Counted from the first letter of the stretch, positions 32,397 to 41,996 are shown. The stretch: 45,664 nt of DNA from Prevotella sp. (GCA_017476785.1 JAFUZD010000019.1:1-45664); one strand, 5' to 3'. Numbers and translations are program-made. Notes: generated by a model not told the origin, from the sequence alone.

Positions 32397-34799
32397 TCAG
32401 AACGGATAGCCGATGGCGAAATGGAGCGTCTGGTTCTTGCGGAAGCCGTCCACATTATAGAATCCCGACTTGCCCGTCTCATAGGGAACGTGCAGGCCAA
32501 TGCCCCAGTCGAGGCGCAGCACGAGGAAGTCGAGGTCATAGCGCAGGCCGACGCCCGTGCCCACGGCCAGCTCGCGGAAGAAGTTCCTCGACTGGAACGA
32601 GGCATTGTCAAACAGGGCATTCAGCGTCTCGCCGAGCGCGATGTCGCTATGTAGGTTCCACACGTTGCCGGCATCGACGAAGGCGGCCCCGTAGACATTG
32701 CCGAAAAGACGCTTGCGATACTCCAGATTCATCTCCAACTTGATGTCGCCGCTCTGCATCAGATAGGATGCCTGACGGTTGCCTTCGATGCCGGGGAAGC
32801 GGCCCGGACCGATGGAGCGTGCGGGGAAGGCGCGGATGCTGTTGGCTCCGCCGATGTAGAACACCTCGCTGAAGGGGGCGGCATCTGAGTTGCCGTAGTA
32901 CCACAGCACGCCGGCATTGACGTGTCCCACAAGCTGCGAGGTCTGGTTGAGCCGCCACGTCTTGGTCAGGTCGGTAGACAGATTCACGAACTTCGAGTAG
33001 GGAGTCATGAAGAGATTCTTGTCTTTCGCATTCCACTGCTCGCCCGCGACGAGGAATCCCAGCGAGGTCAAGTTGCCCGACTCGCTGACCGTCAGCTCCC
33101 AGCGGATGGGGTTGAGCAGGGTCTTCGGGCTGGTGTAGACGTAGGTATAGCGCATCTGCGGAATGCAATAGTCGCCCATCGTCGCCAGCAGATAGGGATT
33201 CTCTTGGGTCAGGGCGGCATACTGCTCGGTGTAGCTGTTCATAAACTGATACTTCAGCGTGAGGGGCGAGAACTCGTGATGGCTCTGCTCCGAGGTCTGC
33301 CACCGGTAGCTCCACTCGCCGCTGACGATGTGCATCTTGTAGTAGCCGGGGCGGCGCACCACGTCGGTCGAGGCTTTGGCGATGGTCGTAGGTGTGCTGT
33401 AGAACAGGCGGCGGCGACGTATCGGCTGCCCGCCGGCCGTGCGGCGCACGGGACGGTTGCCGCCGAAGAAGGGGGCGATGATGCGGGGGAACTCGATGCT
33501 GGCATCGGCTCCATACTCATAGCTGCTCATCGAGGACGAGCCGCTGGTGGCCCATTCGTACGAGCCGTGCACGTTGACATCGATCTTCTCTCCTCCACGG
33601 AAAGCGTTGCGACGGGTCAGTCCCAGCTTCAGCTCTGGGCCGAAGCGGCCGATGGTGCGGTTGCGCAGGTTGGTCTCCACGTAGAAGTCCCACGGCTTGT
33701 CGAACACGCAGTTGAGCGTCAGGTCGAGTGTGTCGCACTGAGCCGTCGTGTCGCGCGGCGTGAACTGGAACTCAGTCATCGAGAAGAGCCCCATCGCATT
33801 GATCTTGCTGGCGGTCGCCAGATAGTTGTCGTAGCTGTAGACCTGACGCGGTCGCAGCTTCATATCGGCCAGCAGCACACGCGGCCGGATGGGCGGTTTA
33901 GTGCCGCTATAACGCACGGTGAGGAAGCGGCGCACGGTAGAATCGGTCGTCTGCTCCATAAAGGTGCGGCGCATATTGATGTTGACTCGGCCGATATACC
34001 ACTTGTGCAGTGCCTGAGCGGGGATGTCGTCGGCCAGTTGGAAGCGCAGCTGAGCCTTTCCTGCCGTGGCAAAGGTATCGGCCAGATAGGAGGCATAGCC
34101 CGGCTGATAGTAGTAATAGCCATTGTTGCGCAGCAACAGGGCAACACGCTGTCGCTCGGCTTCCAGTGCACTCACGCTGAAGGGCGAGCCCGTGCGAATC
34201 TCTGCCTCATCGGCCGTGGCGGCAATGAGGCTGTCGGCCTCGGCCGGGAAGTTGACGTAAGCAACGGTGTCGAGCGTGAAGAGATGACCCATATCCACGG
34301 TATAGCCAATCTTGGCCGTCTTGGGGTTCTTCTGCTGTACGGTCTCATAGTCCACCCGCCCGTGGAAGTAACCGTTGTTGCGCAGCACCGACTGGGCCAC
34401 GGAAGCACGCAGTGCTGGATTGACCCACGACATCAGAACCGGCTGCTTGCCGAACGAGCTGGTCATCCACTTGGAGAAGCCGTCGGTCTTCCCGGCAAAG
34501 GCATTCCACACCCAAAGACCGTAGGGGAAGGGCGTGCGATAGTAAGAGCTGCCAAAGAGCGCCCCATTGGGAGCCGTGGCCAATGCTGCTTCGATGTCTT
34601 CCTGCGTGGCAATGAAGTGGTTACCCTTCTCATAGTTCGTGTAGGCTATCTGGGTCAGGCCGGTGAAGAGCTGGTCGTCATCGGGAATGTTCTTGGTGGT
34701 GGAGCACGACGCAAAGGGCAATAAAGCGACAAGCAGGACGGCGAGGAGGCCTATTCCCCTCGCTGTCCTGCTTGCCGTATATAGGATGTTTCGCTTCAT
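32397..34799 (-). CDS. tamL: TamL: BamA/TamA-like outer-membrane lipoprotein
   Basis: An Omp85-superfamily protein, the outer-membrane partner of TamB in Bacteroidetes. 800 residues. Unlike proteobacterial TamA it has a lipobox (FASC, Cys32) followed by STTKNIPDDDQLF. POTRA-like domains occupy about residues 40-350 (QSVLRNNGYFHGRVDYE, VALLLRNNGYYYYQPG). The C-terminal barrel (about 370-800) has RNAFRGGEKIDVNVHGSYEW, the FYIGGANSIRAFPARSIGPG segment with the conserved R-x-F motif of Omp85 proteins, and the terminal strand TLHFAIGYPF. It begins 17 nt after tamB, so both are one transcript. Naming follows the described TamL/TamB pair of Bacteroidetes. Confidence 0.9.
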   Translation of the reverse strand: MKRNILYTASRTARGIGLLAVLLVALLPFASCSTTKNIPDDDQLFTGLTQIAYTNYEKGNHFIATQEDIEAALATAPNGALFGSSYYRTPFPYGLWVWNAFAGKTDGFSKWMTSSFGKQPVLMSWVNPALRASVAQSVLRNNGYFHGRVDYETVQQKNPKTAKIGYTVDMGHLFTLDTVAYVNFPAEADSLIAATADEAEIRTGSPFSVSALEAERQRVALLLRNNGYYYYQPGYASYLADTFATAGKAQLRFQLADDIPAQALHKWYIGRVNINMRRTFMEQTTDSTVRRFLTVRYSGTKPPIRPRVLLADMKLRPRQVYSYDNYLATASKINAMGLFSMTEFQFTPRDTTAQCDTLDLTLNCVFDKPWDFYVETNLRNRTIGRFGPELKLGLTRRNAFRGGEKIDVNVHGSYEWATSGSSSMSSYEYGADASIEFPRIIAPFFGGNRPVRRTAGGQPIRRRRLFYSTPTTIAKASTDVVRRPGYYKMHIVSGEWSYRWQTSEQSHHEFSPLTLKYQFMNSYTEQYAALTQENPYLLATMGDYCIPQMRYTYVYTSPKTLLNPIRWELTVSESGNLTSLGFLVAGEQWNAKDKNLFMTPYSKFVNLSTDLTKTWRLNQTSQLVGHVNAGVLWYYGNSDAAPFSEVFYIGGANSIRAFPARSIGPGRFPGIEGNRQASYLMQSGDIKLEMNLEYRKRLFGNVYGAAFVDAGNVWNLHSDIALGETLNALFDNASFQSRNFFRELAVGTGVGLRYDLDFLVLRLDWGIGLHVPYETGKSGFYNVDGFRKNQTLHFAIGYPF

Positions 34800-34816
34800 T
34801 TGTTCTTTCTGGTTTC

Positions 34817-37800
34817 TTACTTCTCGTTCACTTGAATCGTGTCGCTGGGCACCCGGAGCGTGTCGCGCTTCAGGGTGGGCATCAGCGGTGTGTCGGCCTT
34901 AAAGCGGAAGATGTCGCTGAAGTTCTGCAGCGTGCGCCGCCAGATGAAGCCGGCACCAAACTCCTGCGTATAGCCGTCGAGCCAGTCGTAGGCGTTGTTC
35001 TGGTAGAACAGCGTCACGTACTTGTTGGCCGTGTCGTCGAGGCGATACTCCAGCGTCACGTTGTCAAAGAAGGAATTATTCTGGTTCTGTATCTCTGAGC
35101 CTGTTGACACCTTACCGCCCACGACGATACGCAGGCGATTGTTCCACAGACGCTTGGCAAACTTGAACGAATAGTCAGTGTGCGATGCGCCGGTAGCGTC
35201 GGTCGTGTTGTCCAGTCCGAAGGAGAGGTCGAGCGTGCGCAGGGCATTCCCGGTGATGTTGTTGATTTCCGAACTGAGGAACGAGCTGAGCGCGGAGTTC
35301 ATCGAGAAGGCATTCGTGTTGCCGTCGGCCAAGTACATACCCGTAGTCAGCATTGATACGGCCAGCTTGCCGCGCTGCTCGACCGACATCGACTGCAACT
35401 CGCTGTGCAGCTCCATATCCTGCGGCGCGTCGAGCGTGAACTCCAGTCCCATATCGTTAAGCGTCTTGGTGATAATCACGCCGCAGTCGAAGGTGACGCT
35501 GCGCCCCACTCCACTCGAGTTGGACACGGTGGCTTTGGTCTGCTCGGTAGCCGTGATGTTGAGCGTAGGATTCATCGGTTCGCCCGTGAACTCTATGTAG
35601 CTGCCGTCCTGAATGGTGAAGGTCTTGAGCGGGATGACGGGCAGCGAATACTTCATCTCGCCATTGCTCAGCGTGTAGCGTCCCGTCAGTCGCAGGTTGT
35701 CGGCAGGCGTATATTGCATCCGCAGCGTGCCGCCGCCCATCAGGTCGATGTAGTTCGAGTGGTCGGTATTGAGGTAAGCCATAATGTGTGCCCCCTTCGA
35801 CACCTCCATCGTGAGGTCCATATTGAAGCCGGTCAGCGGTGGCCGGTTGACCACGGTCTGCGTAGTGTCGCTGAAATCGGTGAAGCGCACCAGCTCGTCC
35901 AGCTGATTGTCTGTGGTCAGCGGCGAGTCGCGCAGGATGTAGCTCATATCTGTCGTGCCCAGCACGTCCAGCTTTCCGCGCATCTGCAAGTTCTCCACCG
36001 GCCCCGTCATCGAACCGAAGAAATTGATGAAAGCCTTTCCGTAAGCCACGCTCTTGCTGTTCTCCTTAGCACTGATGACCTGATAGTTCTGGGCCACCAT
36101 CCGCAAGTCGACCGTCATCCGGTCCAGATTGGAGAAGTCGATGTTGCCTGTCAGCGTCAGCGGATTGTTGTTGTGGGCATAGATGGAGAAGTTGTCGAGC
36201 TGCATCGTTGAACCGACAATGCGCACCGGCGTATTGCCCACACGCAGATTCATACCATAGGGGATGCTGACCAGATAGGACGAGTCGAGCTGCACCACGC
36301 CGTTGACCTGCGGCCGCGACAGCGGTCCCTTCACGTCGAGCGTCCCTTCGGCATAGCCTTCGAAGCCGAAGAGCTGGTCGGGGATGAATCCGTTGACAAT
36401 CTGGAGCGGCAGCCGTTCCAGCTCGAGCTTGGCGTCGAGACTACCCTCGCCGCTATTGTAATAGATACCCGAGAGCATTCCTATCTCCACGTCGTCGCGC
36501 ATCAGGCGGGCTTCGAGCGCGTGGGCGTCGTCTTCTTTCTGCAAGTAGACGAATTCCGTGCTGACGTTTCCGATGGGACTGTGCTCATAGGTCATATCGT
36601 CGACCGACATCGCACTCACCACGGAGAAGCGTTTGGTCTCGTCCTGAATGATGTGGTAGTCGCCGTTCATCAGGCCGCTCATTCGCGGCACATAGGGCAT
36701 CACCGACGTGATTTCGTCCAGATTGAACTGATGGAGGCTGAGCGTCAGGTCTTGCAGATTGGCCGGGTCTTGGTCTTCGCTATACAGCTTGACGCTGGTC
36801 TGGTCGTCGGCCACGAGGTCCACATTGGCCTGAACGCGCCCGCTGGCACCGAAGAAGATGTAGTTGTCGCTGTTGACGGCAAACTCCTTATAGCCCAGCG
36901 TAGGCCGCGCGGGCACCAAGTGGATGCTGATGCCGCTGTCTACCATCTCGGCCTGCGCACCGACACGGGCACCCAGCCGGTTGTCGGCATCGTAGTAGCG
37001 CACGCCCAGCGTGGCCCCGCGCTCCTGCAGCACGCCGTCGAACAGCGCGTTGAAGACGAACTGGGGGTTGCGCTTGTTGTTCTGTATCTGACCGTTGAAC
37101 GACAACTGGTCGCCACGCTGCTTGAGGTTGAACGTGATGGTGTCGAGACGCGTGCCGTCATAGACCAGCGAGTGGAGATAGCCACTGCCATTGACGCCCT
37201 GCTCGGGCGAGGTTGCCAAGTCGAAGAAGAGGTCTTTGAAACTGAGCCCCTGCGTGGCGAGGATGCCGGCAATGGGATTGTCGCTGCCACTGGTAAGGCG
37301 CATCTGCACACGGGGAAGCAGCTCGCGCAGACGCGGCTGGTCGATGACCTTTCGGTCGAGCTGCCCCGTCAGCTCGTCGGCCAGTGCGGTGAACTGCTGC
37401 AACAGCTGCTCGTAACCGCCGCCGGCCTTCATCTTCAGGGCGAGGTTGCCACTGCTGACGTCGGCCCACGTGGTGTCGCGGTTGGTCAGCAGATTGAGCG
37501 TCACGTCGGTCGGCCGGTATTCCTTCTCGCCGTCAGTGACGGTCAGGTCGTTGATATATCCCTCTACCCGGTGGGCCTGATTGAGGTCGGAGGTGATGTC
37601 GAAGTGGCCGCAGAGCCCGATGGTGAGCGGTGTCTCCATTACGCGCAGCTGCATCAGGTCGGCACTGCTGATGTCGGTGCTGACGGTAGCGTCGAGCTTC
37701 CGGGTGTCTACCAGTGCGGCCGCATTGATGGTGCCGCGCAGCAGCGGATTGTCGCTGACGAGCGTAGCCTGTGCCTTTCCGTCGCGCACCTGCGCATTGG

Positions 37801-39457
37801 CCGTGATGTGGTCCAGATTCCAGTGGCCGTAGCCCAGATGGCTGATGGTGGCATCGGCCTGCAGCGTGGTGCGCGGCGACAGGAAGTCGACGCCCCGCCC
37901 TTTGGCCTTCAGCTGAGCCGTGACGGTATAGATGGAGTCGTGCGGCATAAAGTGGTGGATGTTCAGCTGGCGGATGTCGGCATCTACGTTGTAGCTCATC
38001 GCTGCGCTGTTGAAGCTGCCCTTCGCCTTCACCACTCCTCCGCCCTCGCGAGCCGTGACGTTGCCTGCATACAGGGGACCGTCGGCACTGACGGTACCTT
38101 CGGCCGTGATGCCGCGCGGAATGCGATAGTCGCGCTGCATCTGGCGGGGCAGCAGCGACGTGACGAAGTCGAGATTCTGGGTCTGCGCCTTAAACTGCAC
38201 CTTTGCGCGCAGCCGCTTCATATCGGTCACGTTGGCGGCAAATCCGCTGGCCGTGGCCTTAAAGGCCGACGGCAGGGCAATGTCCAGCCCGGTGAAATCT
38301 ACATAGTCCATATTGCCGTTGACCATTCCCCGCACCGTGAGCGGCTGGTTGGGCCAGCGCTGCTGGAACTGCTGGGGCATATCGCCGAGGAAGCGCATCA
38401 GGTCTTGCTTGCCCAGCTGAGCATTCAGCCGCAGGCGCATCTTACCCGGGTCGACCTTCTCCATCAGCGAGAGCGGCATATTCAGCTCCATCTCGATGTC
38501 GCTGTCGGGCGTGCGCAGACGGAAGCGGGGCAGGCTGATGCTGTTGTTCACCATTGCCACCGGCCCGGACAGGTCGCTCACCTGCAGCCCACTCTGCTCG
38601 CGCAAACGGGCATAGCGGATGTTGAGCCGCGCATCGGGACTATGGTAGTAGATGCTGTCGAGCCCGATATGAATGTCGCTCAGGTCTATGTGGTTGAAGT
38701 CCAGACCGTCCACGCGGGGCTCAAAGTTCTGGTCGTAGGTCAGCCGCCCGTCGGTCCAGTCGAACGAACCTACGGTATACTCCTCGCGCCCCAAGTCGAC
38801 CACTGCCTCGCGCGCCACGACGCGCCCCATACGAGCCTGTACCGACATCGTGTCGCCCGGCAGATGCAGGGTAACATCGGAGCGCAAGATGCTGATGCTG
38901 TCGGCATTGATGAGCCACAGCGTCTTGGTGGTCGTAGTGTCTTCGGGGACCGAGTCGCTGAGTGCTATGTCGAAGTGGGCATCCTCCAGCTGCGCCCCGT
39001 TCACCTCTACCGTCTGGCGGTCGAGGTCGATGCCACGGCTGGTGAGGTATAGCCGGCCCAGCTGACCCTGCACGCGGGCAGCCTCCACGAGACTCAGCGT
39101 GTTGATGCGGGCATCGCTGACCTCCAGCTCGTTGATGACGACGCGCTTCTGCAGCAACGGCAACAGCTGCACATCGGCCACCAGCCGGCGCACGTCGGCA
39201 ATGGTGTCCATCCGCGGCGGCATCACACTGCTGTCGGGCTGCGCCACCCGGAAGCCATCGATGCCGAGGTCGAGCGGGAATTCAAGATTAACGTGGTCGA
39301 TGGTAATCTGCATCCCCGTCTTCTCCGAGACGACGGATGCCACCTTATCCACCACCCAGTTCTGAACGGGCGGCAGATAAAGCAGGACGGTCAGAAGGGC
39401 AAACAAGAGCACGGGGCTCAGCAGGATGCCCAATATCCACCACAATGCTTTCTTCAT
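34817..39457 (-). CDS. tamB: TamB-like translocation/assembly module protein
   Basis: A 1546-residue AsmA/TamB-superfamily protein. It has an N-terminal membrane anchor (about 5-28, WWILGILLSPVLLFALLTVL), then a very long repetitive beta-sheet body expected to form a hydrophobic groove spanning the periplasm, and a C-terminal DUF490/TamB domain (about 1080-1500, for example DVLGTTDMSYILRDSPLT, GGGTLRMQYTPADNLRLTG). Family proteins support outer-membrane protein assembly and lipid transport to the outer membrane. First gene of the tamB-tamL unit; a possible minus-strand -7 box (TTACTTTG, 39485-39492) lies 28 nt upstream. Length is within the range of Bacteroidetes TamB. Confidence 0.92.
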   Translation of the reverse strand: MKKALWWILGILLSPVLLFALLTVLLYLPPVQNWVVDKVASVVSEKTGMQITIDHVNLEFPLDLGIDGFRVAQPDSSVMPPRMDTIADVRRLVADVQLLPLLQKRVVINELEVSDARINTLSLVEAARVQGQLGRLYLTSRGIDLDRQTVEVNGAQLEDAHFDIALSDSVPEDTTTTKTLWLINADSISILRSDVTLHLPGDTMSVQARMGRVVAREAVVDLGREEYTVGSFDWTDGRLTYDQNFEPRVDGLDFNHIDLSDIHIGLDSIYYHSPDARLNIRYARLREQSGLQVSDLSGPVAMVNNSISLPRFRLRTPDSDIEMELNMPLSLMEKVDPGKMRLRLNAQLGKQDLMRFLGDMPQQFQQRWPNQPLTVRGMVNGNMDYVDFTGLDIALPSAFKATASGFAANVTDMKRLRAKVQFKAQTQNLDFVTSLLPRQMQRDYRIPRGITAEGTVSADGPLYAGNVTAREGGGVVKAKGSFNSAAMSYNVDADIRQLNIHHFMPHDSIYTVTAQLKAKGRGVDFLSPRTTLQADATISHLGYGHWNLDHITANAQVRDGKAQATLVSDNPLLRGTINAAALVDTRKLDATVSTDISSADLMQLRVMETPLTIGLCGHFDITSDLNQAHRVEGYINDLTVTDGEKEYRPTDVTLNLLTNRDTTWADVSSGNLALKMKAGGGYEQLLQQFTALADELTGQLDRKVIDQPRLRELLPRVQMRLTSGSDNPIAGILATQGLSFKDLFFDLATSPEQGVNGSGYLHSLVYDGTRLDTITFNLKQRGDQLSFNGQIQNNKRNPQFVFNALFDGVLQERGATLGVRYYDADNRLGARVGAQAEMVDSGISIHLVPARPTLGYKEFAVNSDNYIFFGASGRVQANVDLVADDQTSVKLYSEDQDPANLQDLTLSLHQFNLDEITSVMPYVPRMSGLMNGDYHIIQDETKRFSVVSAMSVDDMTYEHSPIGNVSTEFVYLQKEDDAHALEARLMRDDVEIGMLSGIYYNSGEGSLDAKLELERLPLQIVNGFIPDQLFGFEGYAEGTLDVKGPLSRPQVNGVVQLDSSYLVSIPYGMNLRVGNTPVRIVGSTMQLDNFSIYAHNNNPLTLTGNIDFSNLDRMTVDLRMVAQNYQVISAKENSKSVAYGKAFINFFGSMTGPVENLQMRGKLDVLGTTDMSYILRDSPLTTDNQLDELVRFTDFSDTTQTVVNRPPLTGFNMDLTMEVSKGAHIMAYLNTDHSNYIDLMGGGTLRMQYTPADNLRLTGRYTLSNGEMKYSLPVIPLKTFTIQDGSYIEFTGEPMNPTLNITATEQTKATVSNSSGVGRSVTFDCGVIITKTLNDMGLEFTLDAPQDMELHSELQSMSVEQRGKLAVSMLTTGMYLADGNTNAFSMNSALSSFLSSEINNITGNALRTLDLSFGLDNTTDATGASHTDYSFKFAKRLWNNRLRIVVGGKVSTGSEIQNQNNSFFDNVTLEYRLDDTANKYVTLFYQNNAYDWLDGYTQEFGAGFIWRRTLQNFSDIFRFKADTPLMPTLKRDTLRVPSDTIQVNEK

Positions 39458-39558
39458 CGGAATGAATCGATATTAAAGTATCTGCAAAGTAAAAGAAAAA
39501 AATCGGAACGGCGAAATAATAGGATGAGAAATTGCAAAATAGACCCTCGAATCGGAGC

Positions 39559-39631
39559 GGCGAGAACAAATTCTCGCGTAAATTTAAAGAATTCTCGCGA
39601 GAATTCCGAAAATTCTCGCGAGAATTTATTC
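39559..39631. repeat. Three tandem 21-nt palindromic repeats
   Basis: Units 39569-39589, 39590-39610 and 39611-39631 each start AATTCTCGCG; units two and three contain the 16-nt palindrome AATTCTCGCGAGAATT. A matching half-unit lies just before (39559-39568). Located between tamB and the pseudouridine synthase gene. Confidence 0.85.
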
Positions 39632-39641
39632 TGGGTCACGC

Positions 39642-40307
39642 CTATCGGAAAGCATCCCACACTGCTTCGGCGGGCAGCGGACCGCTGATGCTGACGGTCT
39701 GACGGCTGACGGGATGGGTGAACTCGACGTGGCGCGCCACGAGCGAGATGCTGCCATCGGGATTGGAACGCCGCGCGCCGTACTTCAGGTCGCCCTTAAT
39801 GGGGCAGCCCATCGCTGCCAACTGACAGCGTATCTGGTGGTGGCGACCGGTGAGCAGCTGCACTTCCAGCAAATAGTAGCGCTCCGTCTGGCCGGCAAGC
39901 CGATAGCGCAGCTGCGCCAGCTTGGCACCGCGATGCCCCTCGCCGACGACGTAGCTCTTGTTTTGCTGCTCGTTGCGGACGAGCCAGTGTTCCAACAATG
40001 CCTCGTCCTGCGGCGGACGGTTCTGCACCAGTGCCCAGTAGGTCTTGTGAACCTCGCCCCGACGGAACATCTCGTTCAGCCGCGACAGGGCCTTCGACGT
40101 ACGGGCAAAGACCACCAGTCCACTGACGGGCCGGTCCAGTCGGTGCACCACGCCGAGGAACACGGCACCGGGCTTCTGATACTTCTCTTTAATATAGGCC
40201 TTCACCTGCTCTGACAGCGGGACGTCGCCCGTCTTGTCGCCCTGCACAATCTCGCCGCTCTGCTTCCAGACAATGATGAGGTGGTTGTCCTCGTAGACTA
40301 CTTGCAT
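39642..40307 (-). CDS. RluA-family pseudouridine synthase
   Basis: Isomerises specific uridines of rRNA or tRNA. 221 residues, without the S4 domain present in RluC/RluD. The catalytic Asp is in VVHRLDRPVSGLVVFARTS; further family features are GRHHQIRCQLAAMGCPIKGD and the C-terminal hydrophobic strand. The short form resembles RluA- or TruC-like enzymes; the target site cannot be told. It is downstream of fabG, with a REP-like hairpin in the 66-nt gap, and probably shares its transcript. Confidence 0.92.
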   Translation of the reverse strand: MQVVYEDNHLIIVWKQSGEIVQGDKTGDVPLSEQVKAYIKEKYQKPGAVFLGVVHRLDRPVSGLVVFARTSKALSRLNEMFRRGEVHKTYWALVQNRPPQDEALLEHWLVRNEQQNKSYVVGEGHRGAKLAQLRYRLAGQTERYYLLEVQLLTGRHHQIRCQLAAMGCPIKGDLKYGARRSNPDGSISLVARHVEFTHPVSRQTVSISGPLPAEAVWDAFR

Positions 40308-40335
40308 ATTACTTGCTTTGCAGAAAACAAAAAGC

Positions 40336-40357
40336 CCCCTCTCCCACAGGAGAGGGG
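40336..40357. repeat. REP-like hairpin between fabG and the RluA-type gene
   Basis: A perfect 9-bp stem (40336-40344 / 40349-40357) with loop CACA inside a longer C/G-rich element (about 40334-40368). Elements of this type are dispersed in Bacteroidetes genomes. It may also attenuate transcription between the genes. Confidence 0.7.
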
Positions 40358-40373
40358 ACTGAGGGTAGGATTA

Positions 40374-41129
40374 TCACATATTCATACCGCCGTCGACCTG
40401 AATCACCTGACCGGTGACATACGACGACATATCTGATGCGAGGAACGTGGCCACGTTGGCAATGTCCTCGACCGTGCCGCCGCGGCGCAGCGGAATCTTC
40501 TGAATCCACTCCTTACGAATCTCGTCGGGCAGTGCCTGCGTCATTGCGGTGTCGATGAAACCCGGAGCAATGGCGTTGGCACGGATGCCACGCGAACCGA
40601 TTTCCTGACCGATAGACTTGGCCAGTGCAATCAGGCCGGCCTTCGAGGCGGCGTAGTTGGCCTGTCCGGCATTGCCGTGAACACCCACGACCGAGGCCAT
40701 ATTGATAATGGAACCGCCCTTCTGGCGCATCATTATCGGCGTGCAGGCGTGGATGAAGTTGAAGGCCGACTTCAAGTTGACGGCAATCACGGCGTCCCAC
40801 TGCTGCTCGGTCATACGCATCATCAGTCCGTCTTTCGTGATACCGGCATTGTTCACTAGAATATCAATGGAGCCAAACTCGGCCTTTACCTGATTGACCA
40901 CTTCCTCTGTCTGTGCAAAATCGGCTGCATTAGAGGCATAACCCTTTGCCTTAACGCCTTTAGCGGCAATCTCGGCCTCGGTAGCCTTGCCGTTCTCATC
41001 AATGACGAGGTCTGTAAATGCCACATTGGCACCTTCCTCTGCAAACTTCAGCGCGATAGCCTTTCCGATACCGCGCGCAGCACCGGTGACCAGTGCTGTC
41101 TTACCAGCTAATAATCCTTTTGCGTTCAT
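40374..41129 (-). CDS. fabG: 3-oxoacyl-[acyl-carrier-protein] reductase
   Basis: NADPH-dependent reduction of 3-oxoacyl-ACP in fatty-acid elongation. 251 residues, classical short-chain dehydrogenase: TGAARGIG cofactor loop near residue 16, NNAGIT, Ser in INMASVVG, the Y-x-x-x-K pair in QANYAASKAGL and the C-terminal GQVIQVDGGMNM, typical of FabG. Downstream of the TetR gene by 135 nt with no clear promoter between, so it is probably partly co-transcribed; regulation by that TetR protein is inferred from position only. Confidence 0.93.
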   Translation of the reverse strand: MNAKGLLAGKTALVTGAARGIGKAIALKFAEEGANVAFTDLVIDENGKATEAEIAAKGVKAKGYASNAADFAQTEEVVNQVKAEFGSIDILVNNAGITKDGLMMRMTEQQWDAVIAVNLKSAFNFIHACTPIMMRQKGGSIINMASVVGVHGNAGQANYAASKAGLIALAKSIGQEIGSRGIRANAIAPGFIDTAMTQALPDEIRKEWIQKIPLRRGGTVEDIANVATFLASDMSSYVTGQVIQVDGGMNM

Positions 41130-41264
41130 AAATCACTTATTTTTAATTATTTGTATTATGTTCATTTTGATGTGCTGAGGATTTGCGGCGCTGGGGCTTG
41201 GCACTTGCACAACTCCTTAATCGTTGCCCGAACCCCGACCATACTCCTTTGCGCCAATCGTGCT

Positions 41265-41858
41265 TCACCTCCGGATGCTCTTGCCCAGCGCACCGTAGAC
41301 AAACTTGGCCACCTGCGGCTTCGTGGCCTCTTCGGTCATTCCGTGGGCTATACGCCCATAGATGTAGGGCACTTCCAATCCCTTGATGCAATAGTGGGTG
41401 ATGTCGGCCACGAGGTCTACATTCTCAATATCGAACTCGCCGTCTTCCTTCCCCTCGGCAAACACCTTACGAAACAGCTCAATCTCCGCATCGTCGAAGT
41501 TCTTGCGGACTTTCTCTACCATCCAGATGTTGCGAAAGAACTCGGCACGCAGATTACCATTGCGCACTACCGTCTCGCGAATCATACTCAGATGCATATA
41601 AATCAGCTCGATAATCTTCTCCTGTGGGCGAATCTTCTTGGCCGCCACTTCGTCCAACTTGTCGGACAGACGCTCCAGCTCGCTCTCTATCACGGCATAG
41701 TAGATATCTTCTTTCGACTTGAAATAGGTGTACAGCGTGCGACGACCCTTACCCGACGAAAGCGCGATGTCGTTCATCGTCGTGTTCTCCAAGCCGTTCT
41801 TGGCAAACAGCTGGCGCGCTACGTCTACAAGTTTTTGTCTGGTCTTTGATATGGACAT
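41265..41858 (-). CDS. TetR-family transcriptional regulator
   Basis: A 197-residue regulator. The N-terminal helix-turn-helix is clear: RQKLVDVARQLFAKNGLENT, MNDIALSSGKGRRTLYTYFKSKEDIYYAV. The C-terminal ligand domain (about 60-197) has no assigned ligand; the neighbourhood with fabG suggests a fatty-acid or acyl-CoA signal. A dyad at 41939-41959 overlaps its own -33 box and is a likely autoregulatory operator. The gene is divergent from the initiator tRNA gene. Confidence 0.92.
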   Translation of the reverse strand: MSISKTRQKLVDVARQLFAKNGLENTTMNDIALSSGKGRRTLYTYFKSKEDIYYAVIESELERLSDKLDEVAAKKIRPQEKIIELIYMHLSMIRETVVRNGNLRAEFFRNIWMVEKVRKNFDDAEIELFRKVFAEGKEDGEFDIENVDLVADITHYCIKGLEVPYIYGRIAHGMTEEATKPQVAKFVYGALGKSIRR

Positions 41859-41908
41859 ACTTCATCCTCCCTGTATTTTCTGGCATTGCACATTGCAGAT
41901 ACCGTGTG

Positions 41909-41959
41909 CAAAAGTAGATATTTAATTTGAAACGAGCAAACAATTTCGCCAAAATTGTT
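41909..41959 (-). promoter_or_regulatory. tetR promoter and probable operator
   Basis: Minus-strand TACTTTTG (41909-41916) and TTTG (41937-41940) are 20 nt apart. A dyad AACAATTT / AAATTGTT with a 5-nt spacer (41939-41959) covers the -33 box and has the length of TetR-family operators. Confidence 0.7.
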
Positions 41960-41996
41960 CGAAAAGTAGGCAATGGCGAAAAAAGTCGGACAAACA

